Below are positions 27,672-35,900 of a stretch of DNA of 64,000 nt, piece after piece. The notes under the pieces were generated by a model, which was not told the DNA's origin, did not search any database, and saw only the letters and a list, made by a program, of their open reading frames with translations. Location: the NCBI GenBank assembly GCA_949289345.1, contig CASENS010000052.1, positions 124,001-188,000 on the forward strand. Direction: 5' to 3'. The first letter of the stretch is position 1. Each line of letters begins with the position of its first letter. Source of the DNA: an uncultured Bacteroides sp. (lineage in GTDB: Bacteria; Bacteroidota; Bacteroidia; Bacteroidales; Bacteroidaceae). Both the position numbers and the translations under genes were made by a program.

Positions 27672-28097
27672 TTAATGATTCGTATTTGTCAGTTCATTGT
27701 CCCGCAATCCGGCATCAATGTCGGCAAGGATGCGCTGCATGGTCTCAAGTAAAGGATGAAGTCTTGTCTTGACAGTAGCAAATATCACCTGAGGGTCGAT
27801 AGACAGATATTCATGCGAAATGATATTACGCATGCCTATTACTTTCTTCCACGGAGTTTCCGGATACAGGATGAAAAGTTTTCCTTTAGTACGGTCATCC
27901 ACCTGTTTGATGGTCTCACCTATGCTTTGCAAGCACATGCAAGTAGAATTGAACAGCACCATGGCACTGTCCGAGGTGAGGAATTCATGATAAGTTTTCA
28001 CATGAGCGGTCGTACGGATGGCAAATGCCGTCTGCCGCTCTACAAACCGAAGCAGGTCTGTCAGTTCTTCTTTAGATGTAGATTGCATCGCGTTCAA
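27672..28097 (-). CDS. HepT-like HEPN-domain toxin (DUF86)
   Basis: A 141-residue all-helical protein with the HEPN ribonuclease motif R-x4-H-x-Y as Arg90, His95, Tyr97 (RNIISHEY). In MntA-HepT modules HepT is an RNase, and its motif tyrosine is AMPylated by the partner nucleotidyltransferase to neutralise it. The gene overlaps the 3' end of the nucleotidyltransferase by 26 bp, the usual arrangement. A start three codons downstream (28088) is equally possible. All motif residues are present, so it looks active. Function is inferred from the family and pairing. Confidence 0.85.
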   Translation of the reverse strand: MNAMQSTSKEELTDLLRFVERQTAFAIRTTAHVKTYHEFLTSDSAMVLFNSTCMCLQSIGETIKQVDDRTKGKLFILYPETPWKKVIGMRNIISHEYLSIDPQVIFATVKTRLHPLLETMQRILADIDAGLRDNELTNTNH

Positions 28098-28368
28098 TGT
28101 TTCGACGGAACAGCTGGCGCATGTTCTCGTGCAGGGTTAGTAAATCAACTTTGATGCGGAAAAGTTTCTGCAATTCTTCTTGAATATCTTGTAGCGTAAA
28201 ATAATCAATGGCCCGTTTGGGCTTCACACATACATCTATATCGCTGTCCTCACGCTGTTCGCCACGGGCAGCGGAACCGAATAGAATAAGTTGCTCGATG
28301 CCGTATTTCTCGCCCGATGTACGCTTGAACTCGCGCAAAATCTCCACTATTTCCTTGGTACTTTTCAT
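28072..28368 (-). CDS. MntA-like minimal nucleotidyltransferase (antitoxin)
   Basis: A 98-residue minimal nucleotidyltransferase. The signature GSAARGE (residues 31-37) is followed by DSDIDV (41-46), where the two aspartates bind the catalytic metal. In the characterised MntA-HepT systems this protein transfers AMP to the tyrosine of the HEPN toxin and keeps it inactive. The antitoxin comes first and overlaps the toxin gene by 26 bp, as expected. The module is inserted between proC (16 bp upstream) and the XRE-cupin gene, all on the minus strand. Confidence 0.85.
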   Translation of the reverse strand: MKSTKEIVEILREFKRTSGEKYGIEQLILFGSAARGEQREDSDIDVCVKPKRAIDYFTLQDIQEELQKLFRIKVDLLTLHENMRQLFRRNIERDAIYI

Positions 28369-28384
28369 CTTTTATCTTAAACTG

Positions 28385-29161
28385 TCAATACATACACGCC
28401 TTCATGGCATTGATGATGGCCGAGGGGAAGCCGTCATGGTCCAGCTGGTTGATGCCGCGGATGGTGTATCCGCCGGGCGTACATACGGCTTCTATCTCCT
28501 GGGCCGGGTTGGCTTCGGGAGACTCCAGCAGCAGGGCGGCGCCCTTCAGCGTCTGTGCCACCAGCGCCTTGCCGTCGGCTGGACGGACGCCCAGTTCGAT
28601 ACCTGCCTGTACACAAGCCTGCACGTACTTCATCACATAGGCGATGCCGCAGGAACACAGGGCGGTGGCGGCGGCTATCTGCTTCTCCTCTATATAGATG
28701 GTCTTGCCCATCTCGTCCAGCATTTCGGTCAGCACCCGGTGCTGCTCGTCTGTCGTGTTGCGTTCGGCTATCAGCGTCATGCTCTGGCAGATGCGGATGG
28801 CCGTGTTGGGCACGATGCGGAACATCGCCATGTCCTTGTCGGGTACGTAGTGGGCCAGTTCCTCGAAGGTGACGGCGGCGGCCACGGACACCAGCACCTG
28901 GCTCTTGCGCAGCTTCAGGGCACGGAGCACGGATTTCACCAGCCAAGGCTTCACGGCCAGGTAGATGTAATCGGCGCCGGTGACAGCCTCCTGATTGTCA
29001 TTCGTGACGTTCATGTCGGGAAATTCCTCTTTCAGCCGGTCCAGTTTGGACTGCGAAGGATTGGATACATAAATATCCTTTGTATCAATGGTCTGACCCA
29101 AGGCCAGTCCGCGTGCGATGGCGCCTCCCATGTTTCCTGCGCCGATGATTGCAATCTTCAT
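28385..29161 (-). CDS. proC: Pyrroline-5-carboxylate reductase
   Basis: A 258-residue NAD(P)H enzyme for the last step of proline synthesis. The Rossmann motif IGAGNMGGAIARGL is at the N-terminus, and the C-terminal signature GYTIRGINQLDHDGFP (dimerisation and active-site region) is complete. The start MKIAII at 29161 is chosen because the nucleotide-binding motif needs to be near the N-terminus; a longer in-frame reading to 29386 would add 75 residues of unlike composition, and is antisense to the divergent gene. Local GC content is high relative to its neighbours. Confidence 0.95.
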   Translation of the reverse strand: MKIAIIGAGNMGGAIARGLALGQTIDTKDIYVSNPSQSKLDRLKEEFPDMNVTNDNQEAVTGADYIYLAVKPWLVKSVLRALKLRKSQVLVSVAAAVTFEELAHYVPDKDMAMFRIVPNTAIRICQSMTLIAERNTTDEQHRVLTEMLDEMGKTIYIEEKQIAAATALCSCGIAYVMKYVQACVQAGIELGVRPADGKALVAQTLKGAALLLESPEANPAQEIEAVCTPGGYTIRGINQLDHDGFPSAIINAMKACMY

Positions 29162-29239
29162 GACTGATGTATGTTTTGGTTTTCCGGCAAAAGTAAACCT
29201 TTCCGCACAGAAAAACAAGCTTTTTGGCAGAGATTTATG

Positions 29240-29247
29240 TACCTTTG
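29240..29247 (+). promoter_or_regulatory. -7 box (TACCTTTG) of the Cys-motif hypothetical gene
   Basis: TACCTTTG matches TAnnTTTG 22 bp before the ATG at 29269. A TTTG at 29223 is too close (13 bp), so only the -7 element is supported. Confidence 0.45.
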
Positions 29248-29268
29248 CCAGCAAAAAGCAGTTAATAT

Positions 29269-29703
29269 ATGGAGAAAGAATTTGATTATGCCTCGGTGCC
29301 ACACGACTACGTGCATTGTTTCCACGTCTCCTGCCCGCAGGCTGATGCGTGCCTTCGCCGTCTGGCGGGGCGTCTGGTCCCGGCATCGGTGCCCCATGTG
29401 CGAGCCATGAATCCCGCCGCCTATCCTCCGGAGGGGGAAGCGTGTGCCTGGTTCAAGCCCATCCGGCGCATCCGCATGGCGTGGGGCGTGCGCGAAGCCA
29501 TCCGGCGGCTGCCGTACGACGAGGGAAGAGGCGTGGTGAGCGCGCTGAACCGGATGTACAAAAAGGCGACGCTGAACCGCATCACGACCCACAAGCGGCC
29601 GCTTCCGCCCGCTGAGCAGAAGCGGATTGAGGCCCTCTTTGCCCGCCACGGGCTGACGGACGGACAGGTGTTCGACCGCGTGGAGATGGTGTATGACTGG
29701 TAG
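29269..29703 (+). CDS. DUF6078-like small cytoplasmic protein
   Basis: A 144-residue protein without signal peptide or membrane segment. It starts FDYASVPHDYVHCF and carries CFHVSCPQADAC (Cys-x4-Cys-x5-Cys) near residues 17-28. The remainder is rich in Arg and helical (RRIRMAWGVREAIRRLPYDEG). It resembles a Bacteroidales family I know as DUF6078, with no known function. The cysteines could bind a metal. The divergent neighbour is proC; the downstream region holds the hairpin array. It is GC-rich, like the 5' end of proC. Confidence 0.6.
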   Translation: MEKEFDYASVPHDYVHCFHVSCPQADACLRRLAGRLVPASVPHVRAMNPAAYPPEGEACAWFKPIRRIRMAWGVREAIRRLPYDEGRGVVSALNRMYKKATLNRITTHKRPLPPAEQKRIEALFARHGLTDGQVFDRVEMVYDW

Positions 29704-29734
29704 GCTGAGCCGTGATGAGTCCGGCAGTGAGCCA

Positions 29735-29800
29735 AGTTCCCTGCCGTACGGAACTCAGTTCCCTGTCGGATGGAACTTGGTTCCATGCCGGAGGGAACTT
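29735..29800 (+). repeat. Three tandem 22-bp hairpin units
   Basis: Three contiguous units of exactly 22 bp (29735-29756, 29757-29778, 29779-29800) share the pattern AGTTCC-N9-GGAACT-N. Each can fold into a small hairpin with a 5-6 bp stem, and adjacent units are related in sequence but not identical (the third starts GGTTCC). Placed between the DUF6078-like gene and purD. Confidence 0.85.
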
Positions 29801-29823
29801 ACCTCTCCCGCCGGCTGATGTGG

Positions 29824-29864
29824 GAAGCCCCGCCGGGAGTGGTTGGCTCGGCCGGCGGGGCTTC
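29824..29864. terminator. GC-rich hairpin, possible terminator
   Basis: A perfect 13-bp stem (GAAGCCCCGCCGG / CCGGCGGGGCTTC) with a 15-nt loop. No T-run follows on the plus strand and no T-rich run lies before it on the other, so it is a terminator candidate of unusual type or another structured element. Confidence 0.55.
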
Positions 29865-30124
29865 AAACGTAAAAGTAAGTCTTTCGGTTATTCCATTTGT
29901 TCCTTTAAATCATCAGGATTGCGGCTGGTATGCCAAAAGGTGGCTGTTATAGCAGGTTTCCATCTCCTCTTCGGTGAGGCATTCCCCCGCTCAAAGCGCT
30001 CCTCCGAGGCCTTCAGCAAGTCTTTGGCTTCGCTGACGCTTCGCCAATTCCCCTTTATTGGGGAGTTTATGGGGCAAAGGTTCGAAAAGTGTCCGGTTTA
30101 CAGTGCTTTTTCCTCCATTATTCG
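29865..30124. other. Intergenic stretch, no confident gene
   Basis: Between the GC-rich hairpin and the purD promoter I see no intact gene. The minus strand, read with frame changes, gives weakly protein-like pieces ([20 protein letters not shown]) that could be a decayed small gene such as an antitoxin, but it is too short and broken to support. Confidence 0.4.
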
Positions 30125-30132
30125 TATCTTCG
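30125..30132 (+). promoter_or_regulatory. purD: -7 box (TATCTTCG) for purD
   Basis: TATCTTCG is a near match to TAnnTTTG, 49 bp upstream of the chosen start at 30182. It supports rejecting the longer in-frame ORF beginning at 30089. Confidence 0.4.
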
Positions 30133-30181
30133 CACGCTGTATCCGTCAAAGGCTATTAATAACATATACCATATATATATT

Positions 30182-31456
30182 ATGAACATCTTACTCTTAG
30201 GTTCGGGCGGCCGTGAACATGCTTTGGCATGGAAGATAGCCCAAAGTCCCCGTGTGGACAAACTCTACATCGCCCCTGGCAACGTCGGCACGGCACAGGT
30301 GGGCGAAAATGTTGATATCAAGGCTACGGACTTTGCTTCGCTGAAGCTATTCGCTTTGGAACGCGCTATAGACATGATTGTCGTAGGGCCGGAAGATCCG
30401 TTGGTGCAAGGCATCTATGATGAATTCCAGAATGATGTAAGCACGCGGAACATCGCCGTTATTGGCCCGTCGAAGGCTGGCGCGCAGCTGGAAGGTAGCA
30501 AGGAGTTCGCCAAGGAGTTCATGCTGCGTCACGGCATCCCCACCGCCCGCCACAAAAGCATTACGGTCGAAACACTGAACGAAGGTCTCGCCTTTTTAGA
30601 GACGCTGAAGGCTCCTTATGTGCTAAAGGCCGACGGACTCTGTGCCGGCAAGGGCGTGCTCATCTTGCCCACATTAGAAGAGGCAAAGAAAGAATTGCAA
30701 GAGATGCTGGGCGGCATGTTTGGTCAAGCCAGCGCCACGGTGGTCATTGAGGAATACCTCAGTGGAATCGAGTGCAGCGTCTTTGTATTGACGGACGGTG
30801 AGCATTACAAAGTTCTGCCCGTTGCAAAAGATTACAAGCGCATAGGTGAAGGCGATACAGGATTGAACACCGGCGGCATGGGCAGTGTGACGCCCGTCCC
30901 CTTTGCCAATGACGAATTCATGCGGAAGGTGCGCGAACGCATCATCGAACCTACTATTCGGGGGCTGCACGACGAGGAGATTGTTTACAAGGGCTTCATT
31001 TTCCTGGGCTTAATGAACGTAGGGGGCGACCCTATGGTCATTGAATACAACGTCCGCATGGGCGATCCCGAAACGGAGAGCGTGATGCTGCGTCTGCAAT
31101 CAGATTTGGTGGATTTGCTGGAAGGGGTCTGCCAAGAAGACCTGCACCGTCGTACAATGATACTCGACCCACGCACAGCGGCCTGTGTCATGCTGGTGAG
31201 TGGAGGCTATCCGGGAAAGTATGAGAAAGGACTTCCCATCACGGGTTTCAACTTGGCCGAAATTACTGACAGTGTCTTGTTCCATGCCGGCACGACGGTG
31301 AAGGACGGACGCATCGTGACCAATGGAGGACGTGTCATTGCCGTCTGCTCGTATGGCGACACTAAGGAGGAAGCTTTGGCAAAGAGTTACCGCGTGGCGG
31401 ACATGCTGGGCTTTGAAGGAAAGTACTTCCGCAGGGATATCGGGTTTGACCTATAA
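30182..31456 (+). CDS. purD: Phosphoribosylamine-glycine ligase
   Basis: A 424-residue ATP-grasp ligase that joins 5-phosphoribosylamine and glycine in purine synthesis. [19 protein letters not shown] opens the N-domain. [17 protein letters not shown] and [10 protein letters not shown] are the ATP-grasp signatures, and [17 protein letters not shown] is the metal-binding part. The start at 30182 is chosen because GSGGREHA must be near the N-terminus. It is followed after 20 bp by two membrane-protein genes on the same strand. Confidence 0.96.
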   Translation: MNILLLGSGGREHALAWKIAQSPRVDKLYIAPGNVGTAQVGENVDIKATDFASLKLFALERAIDMIVVGPEDPLVQGIYDEFQNDVSTRNIAVIGPSKAGAQLEGSKEFAKEFMLRHGIPTARHKSITVETLNEGLAFLETLKAPYVLKADGLCAGKGVLILPTLEEAKKELQEMLGGMFGQASATVVIEEYLSGIECSVFVLTDGEHYKVLPVAKDYKRIGEGDTGLNTGGMGSVTPVPFANDEFMRKVRERIIEPTIRGLHDEEIVYKGFIFLGLMNVGGDPMVIEYNVRMGDPETESVMLRLQSDLVDLLEGVCQEDLHRRTMILDPRTAACVMLVSGGYPGKYEKGLPITGFNLAEITDSVLFHAGTTVKDGRIVTNGGRVIAVCSYGDTKEEALAKSYRVADMLGFEGKYFRRDIGFDL

Positions 31457-31476
31457 ACGGAAGGAAATCGGCCATA

Positions 31477-32412
31477 ATGAGAAATAAGACCTTGCAAAGC
31501 CTCATCGCTACAGGACGCTTTACGCTACCTGTCGTTATCCTTATCTCCATCGGCTGCTGGACAGCGGTGGGGATAGGTACGGGCGTTCCCGCTCTCCGGC
31601 TCTTGCCCAGCTTTGCACTTTGCGGACTTGTGGGCTATTTGCTGGTAGAGACAAATAATACGTTTGCATTGATACGTGTCAGAGCCTCTGCGCAAACGAC
31701 TTTGTATCTCTTGCTGGCGGCTGTCTCTCCTGCTTTATACAGCCTTTATAGTGGACAGGCGGCATCGGCTTGTTTCCTTTTGGCCGTCATATTTTTGTTT
31801 CGCAGCTACCGGGGTGAACATACATCAGCCCACTTGTTTCACGCATTTGCATTTGTCGGGATCGGCAGTCTGTTTGTGCCTCAACTAATCCTATTTGTTC
31901 CCATCTTGTGGATAGGCGCTTACAACCTCCAGGCATTGAATGGGAAAAGTTTCGTAGCCTCATTCATGGGGTGGGCACTACCTTACTGGTTCCTTTTGGG
32001 GTACGCATATACGAGCGGTAAAATGGACTTGTTCTTCAGTCCGTTCCAAGAACTGGCTGATTTCAGTCCTCTCGGTCTTCTGTCTGACGTTTCTCAGATA
32101 GTTACCTTGGCCTACCTCTTCATACTTTTTGTGGTGGGAGCTTGGCATGCCATAGCCTTGGGTGATGAAGATAAGTTAAGCACACGCAGCTATTTGCGTT
32201 TCTTCGTGTTGTTGGGCGTCTGTTGCATTGTGCTTATTGGGTTGCAGCCGGTTTTATATACCTGTTTGCTTCCTTTATTATGGGTGTGCACTTCTATTTT
32301 GGGTGGAAGATTGTTTGTCCTATCCCATGGCCGTGCATCCAACATATTCTTTACCTGTTCCATGGTCGCGACTGTTTTATTGTTTGCCTTTAATTTATGG
32401 ACGCTTTTGTAG
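31477..32412 (+). CDS. Polytopic inner-membrane protein of unknown function
   Basis: A 311-residue very hydrophobic protein with about nine or ten membrane segments, for example FTLPVVILISIGCWTAVGIG, SFALCGLVGYLLVE and YLLLAAVSPALYSLY. There is no transporter or enzyme signature that I recognise. It begins 20 bp after purD and its end overlaps the YqaA-like gene by 16 bp, which makes an operon likely. Similar proteins are found next to purD in other Bacteroides, though no function is known to me. Confidence 0.7.
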   Translation: MRNKTLQSLIATGRFTLPVVILISIGCWTAVGIGTGVPALRLLPSFALCGLVGYLLVETNNTFALIRVRASAQTTLYLLLAAVSPALYSLYSGQAASACFLLAVIFLFRSYRGEHTSAHLFHAFAFVGIGSLFVPQLILFVPILWIGAYNLQALNGKSFVASFMGWALPYWFLLGYAYTSGKMDLFFSPFQELADFSPLGLLSDVSQIVTLAYLFILFVVGAWHAIALGDEDKLSTRSYLRFFVLLGVCCIVLIGLQPVLYTCLLPLLWVCTSILGGRLFVLSHGRASNIFFTCSMVATVLLFAFNLWTLL

Positions 32413-32864
32413 ACTCGCTTGTACAGTTGCTGATTCAATGGGGGTATGTGGGGATTTTTTTTTCCGCACTATTGGCTGGAAGCATTTTGCCTTTCAGTTC
32501 GGAACTGGTACTGGCTGCATTAGTAGGTATGGGGCTGAACCCTACATGGGCTTTGCTTTGCGCTGCGACAGGAAATACCGTTGGAGGGCTGACTTGTTAC
32601 GCTATGGGATTGATAGGTAAGGTGGAATGGATAGAGAAGTATCTCAAGGTGGAGCGTGCTAAGGTGGAACGGATGCAACGTTTTCTGCACGGGCGCGGTG
32701 CGCTGATGGCTTTCTTCACCTTCCTGCCTTTTGTGGGCGAAGCCGTCGCCGTTGCCTTAGGATTCATGCGGGCCAATCCCTGGTTGGTTACCTTCTCTAT
32801 GTTTGTGGGCAAGTTGGCACGATACGCCTGTCTATTGTGGGCTATTAGTGCTGTGATTAATTAA
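32397..32864 (+). CDS. YqaA/DedA-family (VTT) membrane protein
   Basis: A 155-residue small DedA-type protein of the YqaA branch. The pattern LAGSILPFSSELVLAAL with GMGLNP is followed by GNTVGGLTCYAMGLIG and then RFLHGRGALMAFFTFLPFVGEAVAVALGFMR, the conserved R/G-rich loop of the family. Some DedA proteins act as lipid flippases or in proton-dependent maintenance of the membrane. It overlaps the upstream membrane-protein gene by 16 bp and is 8 bp before the metal-binding lipoprotein gene, hinting at cotranscription. Confidence 0.88.
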   Translation: MDAFVDSLVQLLIQWGYVGIFFSALLAGSILPFSSELVLAALVGMGLNPTWALLCAATGNTVGGLTCYAMGLIGKVEWIEKYLKVERAKVERMQRFLHGRGALMAFFTFLPFVGEAVAVALGFMRANPWLVTFSMFVGKLARYACLLWAISAVIN

Positions 32865-32872
32865 TATGTAGA

Positions 32873-33730
32873 ATGATGATGATAAAGAATAAAATAGGGT
32901 TACTGATACCTTTACTATTGCTCGTTGCCTGCGTGCCTGCCGGAGTAAAAAACGAGGTTAATGAGGAGCGTCCTGTCATTACGGTCACCATTGAGCCGTT
33001 GCGCTACTTTACTGAAGCCATTGCCGGTGCGCGCTTTACGGTAGAAAGTATGGTACCCCGTGGGAGCAGCCCCGAGACATACGATCCTACTCCGGCTCAA
33101 CTTATGGCGTTGGCCAACAGCCACGCTTACCTGCGTATAGGACACATAGGCTTCGAACAAGTCTGGATGGGTAGACTGGCTGCCAACATCCCCGACCTGC
33201 CTGTTTTCGATACCTCACGAGGCGTTGATTTTATCTTGGAAGATGGAGGACCGGAGCCACACATATGGACGTCCGCCGTCAATGCGCGCATTATAGCTGA
33301 CAACGTAGCGAAGGCCTTATGCGCTCTGGATTCAACGCATGTCGGCGAATACCTGCACCGTCGCGACAGTCTCATGAATGTCATTGCCCATACAGACAGT
33401 CTTTGTCGTTCCTTGCTGTCCCGTTCAAACGCCGACCGTACTTTTCTTATCTATCATCCGGCGCTTAGCTACTTTGCACGTGACTATGGTTTGCGCCAGT
33501 TCCCTATTGAAGAAGCAGGGAAAGAACCTACTCCCGCAAAGTTGAAAGCTCTTCTTGATATATGCCGGAAAGAGAAAATAAACATCATTTTTGTGCAGCC
33601 GGAATTTGACCAACGCAACGCTGAACTTATAGCCCGACAGACGGGTACCCGTATCGTCCCCATCAATCCTTTGTCTTATGAATGGCAAGACGTGCTTGTA
33701 GGAGTGGCAAAAGCCTTGGCCGAGGATTGA
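32873..33730 (+). CDS. znuA: Zinc/manganese-type ABC transporter substrate-binding lipoprotein
   Basis: A 285-residue cluster-9 binding protein. The signal ends in lipobox LLLVAC. VPRGSSPETYDPTPAQLMAL and PEPHIWTSAVNARII contain the metal-ligand His positions of the ZnuA/TroA fold, and TFLIYHPALSYFARDYGL is the central conserved segment. The His-rich loop of high-affinity ZnuA is absent or short, so manganese or another metal is possible. It precedes the ATPase gene by 57 bp; no permease follows. Confidence 0.85.
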   Translation: MMMIKNKIGLLIPLLLLVACVPAGVKNEVNEERPVITVTIEPLRYFTEAIAGARFTVESMVPRGSSPETYDPTPAQLMALANSHAYLRIGHIGFEQVWMGRLAANIPDLPVFDTSRGVDFILEDGGPEPHIWTSAVNARIIADNVAKALCALDSTHVGEYLHRRDSLMNVIAHTDSLCRSLLSRSNADRTFLIYHPALSYFARDYGLRQFPIEEAGKEPTPAKLKALLDICRKEKINIIFVQPEFDQRNAELIARQTGTRIVPINPLSYEWQDVLVGVAKALAED

Positions 33731-33787
33731 TAATTGACAATGAGTATTGGCAACTTGTAAATAGTGACTAATAGCAACTAATGGCAA

Positions 33788-34588
33788 ATGGAAAAAACTC
33801 CCCTTATCGAAATAAAAAGTCTCAACGTAGGATATGACAGCCGCACTGTGCTGCACGATGTAAACCTGAATGTCCGTGAACGCGATTTCTTAGGCATTAT
33901 CGGTCCTAATGGAGGCGGTAAGACTACGCTTGTGCGCTGCATTTTAGGTCTGTTGACTCCCCAAAGCGGACAAATCATCTTTCATCCGCGTCGCCCAAAC
34001 CATGTCAGGCAAGGGCTGTCCATCGGCTATTTACCCCAGTACACCAGCATCGACCGTAAGTTTCCCATTAGTGTGCAGGAAGTCATTCTTTCCGGACTGG
34101 GAAGTGTCAAAGGCATGGTAGCCCGCTTCACTGACCAGGATTGTCGGCTGGCACAACAAGTGGCGCAACGTATGGGGCTCTCCGGACTCGAACATCGTTC
34201 CATAGGAACCCTAAGTGGAGGCCAGTTGCAACGCACCTTATTGGGGCGTGCTGTCATCAGTGACCCGGAAGTTATTATCCTTGATGAACCGTCCACTTAT
34301 TTGGACCGTCACTTCGAAGCGCAACTCTATCAGTTGCTGGCCGATCTCAACCACCAATGCGCTATCATCCTCGTTTCGCACGATATTGGCACTGTTCTAC
34401 GACAAGTTAAATCCATTGCTTGTGTTAACGGTACATTGGATTATCATCCGGACACAGGCATCACCGCCGAATGGCTGGAGCGTAATTTCCAATGCCCCAT
34501 TGACCTGTTGGGGCATGGCGACCTGCCACATCGCGTATTGGGGCGGCATATCCATCATTCGAATGAAGACGGCAACGAGAGCAATTGA
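33788..34588 (+). CDS. znuC: Metal ABC transporter ATPase (ZnuC-type)
   Basis: A 266-residue ABC ATPase. Walker A GPNGGGKTT is at residues 39-47, the signature is TLSGGQLQR, Walker B is VIILDEPST, and the switch His is in VSHDI. The subfamily matches metal transporters of the Znu/Mnt type. It should power a two-subunit membrane permease, but the next gene is an unrelated convergent SGNH hydrolase. The permease must be elsewhere or the pathway is incomplete. The 3' end overlaps that gene by 34 bp. Confidence 0.88.
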   Translation: MEKTPLIEIKSLNVGYDSRTVLHDVNLNVRERDFLGIIGPNGGGKTTLVRCILGLLTPQSGQIIFHPRRPNHVRQGLSIGYLPQYTSIDRKFPISVQEVILSGLGSVKGMVARFTDQDCRLAQQVAQRMGLSGLEHRSIGTLSGGQLQRTLLGRAVISDPEVIILDEPSTYLDRHFEAQLYQLLADLNHQCAIILVSHDIGTVLRQVKSIACVNGTLDYHPDTGITAEWLERNFQCPIDLLGHGDLPHRVLGRHIHHSNEDGNESN

Positions 34589-35391
34589 TACTTCAACGTC
34601 AACGCCATGCGGCGGTGTCCTTCAGCATTGGGGTGCAGACGGTCTGCCGATTTCTGATGGAAATATTGTGCATGGGCATCATTCATCGGATAAAGCCCGC
34701 TCAAGCTGTTCAGGTCGATGACAGGAACAGCCCATACATTGCCCGCTTCTTTCACTGCTTGCACGTAAGCATCCACATATATGCCCAACCGATTGGGAAA
34801 AGCCTCTTCCGGTTGTACATTTGCAGGACTGAATTGGGCAAAACCCCGGTGTAAAGGTGTCAGCATAATGACCTGCTTCGTAGGATAATGAGTCTTTAGA
34901 AAATCCATCAGTTGATTGATGCGTCCACGGAATGTATTCTTATCCATAGAGGGAAGGCGATACGTCCGGTTTCCGGTAGCCCCATGGGGTAACTGGGCAT
35001 CGCGTCTCACTTCGTCATACCACTGCCCTAAAGGCACCGAACCGTTATAATCGTTTGTTCCGGCAAAAATAATGATGGCATCTACGTCTTGTCCCCGTTC
35101 CTCAAGCAAACGTTCCGCTTGTGTCAGCAAACCGTCCATGCGGCTTCCGTTTACACCATAGCTATACGCTTCAATTCCAAGCATTTCCGTCAAGTATTCC
35201 CAATAGCACTTGGCGGTTCCTATGTGACGTTCATCTGTAATGCTGTCGCCAAGGAAAGCCACACGCTTACCTTTCCATTGGTTCTGTACGCATTCCACTC
35301 CTCCCGTTACGGTTTGAGCCATAGCCACAGGCGTTACATGGGTTGTCATTAAAGCAAGCGCCAATGCGCAAGTCATCCACTTCTTATTCAT
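34555..35391 (-). CDS. Secreted SGNH/GDSL hydrolase
   Basis: A 278-residue exported esterase-like hydrolase. A signal peptide (to about 26, ending VAMAQ) leads to block I GDSIT with nucleophile Ser50, block II Gly/Asn in FAGTNDY, and the catalytic pair in DRLHPNAEG. A good Shine-Dalgarno-like GGAGG stands 11 bases before the ATG. Expected role: removal of acetyl or other acyl groups from glycans. It is convergent with znuC (34-bp overlap). Confidence 0.9.
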   Translation of the reverse strand: MNKKWMTCALALALMTTHVTPVAMAQTVTGGVECVQNQWKGKRVAFLGDSITDERHIGTAKCYWEYLTEMLGIEAYSYGVNGSRMDGLLTQAERLLEERGQDVDAIIIFAGTNDYNGSVPLGQWYDEVRRDAQLPHGATGNRTYRLPSMDKNTFRGRINQLMDFLKTHYPTKQVIMLTPLHRGFAQFSPANVQPEEAFPNRLGIYVDAYVQAVKEAGNVWAVPVIDLNSLSGLYPMNDAHAQYFHQKSADRLHPNAEGHRRMALTLKYQLLSLPSSFE

Positions 35392-35692
35392 AAAGCTAAT
35401 TCCTCCTATTATGTATGATTTTTATATAGTTTTCCTGTTCCTGTCGTGCAAAAATCTATCTATGACCTTTCTTATCTATGGCGAACGGGTTTTTGTTTGT
35501 GACGGTCGGCTCCAATTCGTCACTGAACATGACACATAAAGTCATCATGTGGGTTCAATATACTACTCTGCCATACGGACATTTTATCTTTTTGGATTCA
35601 TCTCGGACGCTGCCATACAATCTCATTTCACAGGCAAAAATAAGAAAAACAAGCTAAAAACAGAGCAGTTCATTGAAAAAAATAGCCGAATA
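35392..35692. other. Intergenic stretch, no gene seen
   Basis: About 300 bp between the SGNH hydrolase start and the tRNA-Gln promoter. AT-rich, with no ORF, obvious hairpin or repeat that I can support. Confidence 0.6.
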
Positions 35693-35724
35693 TTTGGAGA
35701 CTATTCAAAAAAGCCCTATCTTTG
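35693..35724 (+). promoter_or_regulatory. Strong Bacteroidetes promoter for tRNA-Gln
   Basis: TTTG at 35693-35696, 20 bp, then TATCTTTG at 35717-35724, a full match to the TTTG / TAnnTTTG consensus, with the tRNA starting 30 bp downstream. One of the two clearest promoters in the window. Confidence 0.8.
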
Positions 35725-35753
35725 CCCCGCTTTTTAACAGAAAGCCTAAAGTT

Positions 35754-35824
35754 TGGACTATGGTGTAATGGTAGCACAACAGGTTTTGGTTCTGTTTGTC
35801 CAGGTTCGAATCCTGGTAGTCCAA
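35754..35824 (+). tRNA. tRNA-Gln (anticodon UUG)
   Basis: A complete cloverleaf: acceptor stem TGGACTA / TAGTCCA, D arm with GTGTAATGGTAGCAC, anticodon stem ACAGG / TCTGT around loop TTTTGGT (anticodon TTG), and T arm CCAGG-TTCGAAT-CCTGG. CCA is not encoded. The anticodon reads CAA. A terminator follows and a strong promoter precedes it. Confidence 0.96.
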
Positions 35825-35832
35825 CGCAGAAT

Positions 35833-35872
35833 AAACTCCGATATCTTCCAAGATTATCGGAGTTTTTATTTT
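35833..35872 (+). terminator. Intrinsic terminator after tRNA-Gln
   Basis: Perfect 11-bp stem AAACTCCGATA / TATCGGAGTTT with an 11-nt loop, followed by TTATTTTG. Confidence 0.88.
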
Positions 35873-35900
35873 GCGTCCTCGTAAAAATGGGTCAGCGTTT

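Noticed and set aside
28434..28946. A 170-codon frame overlapping proC on the same strand
   Set aside because: It is another reading frame of the GC-rich proC gene; the proline reductase motifs are in the proC frame.
29865..30124. Possible minus-strand antitoxin remnant
   Set aside because: Only about 20 residues look protein-like and frames change several times; not enough to call a gene.
30089..30181. N-terminal extension of purD
   Set aside because: The extension precedes the GSGGREHA motif that must be near the N-terminus and overlaps a promoter-like box.
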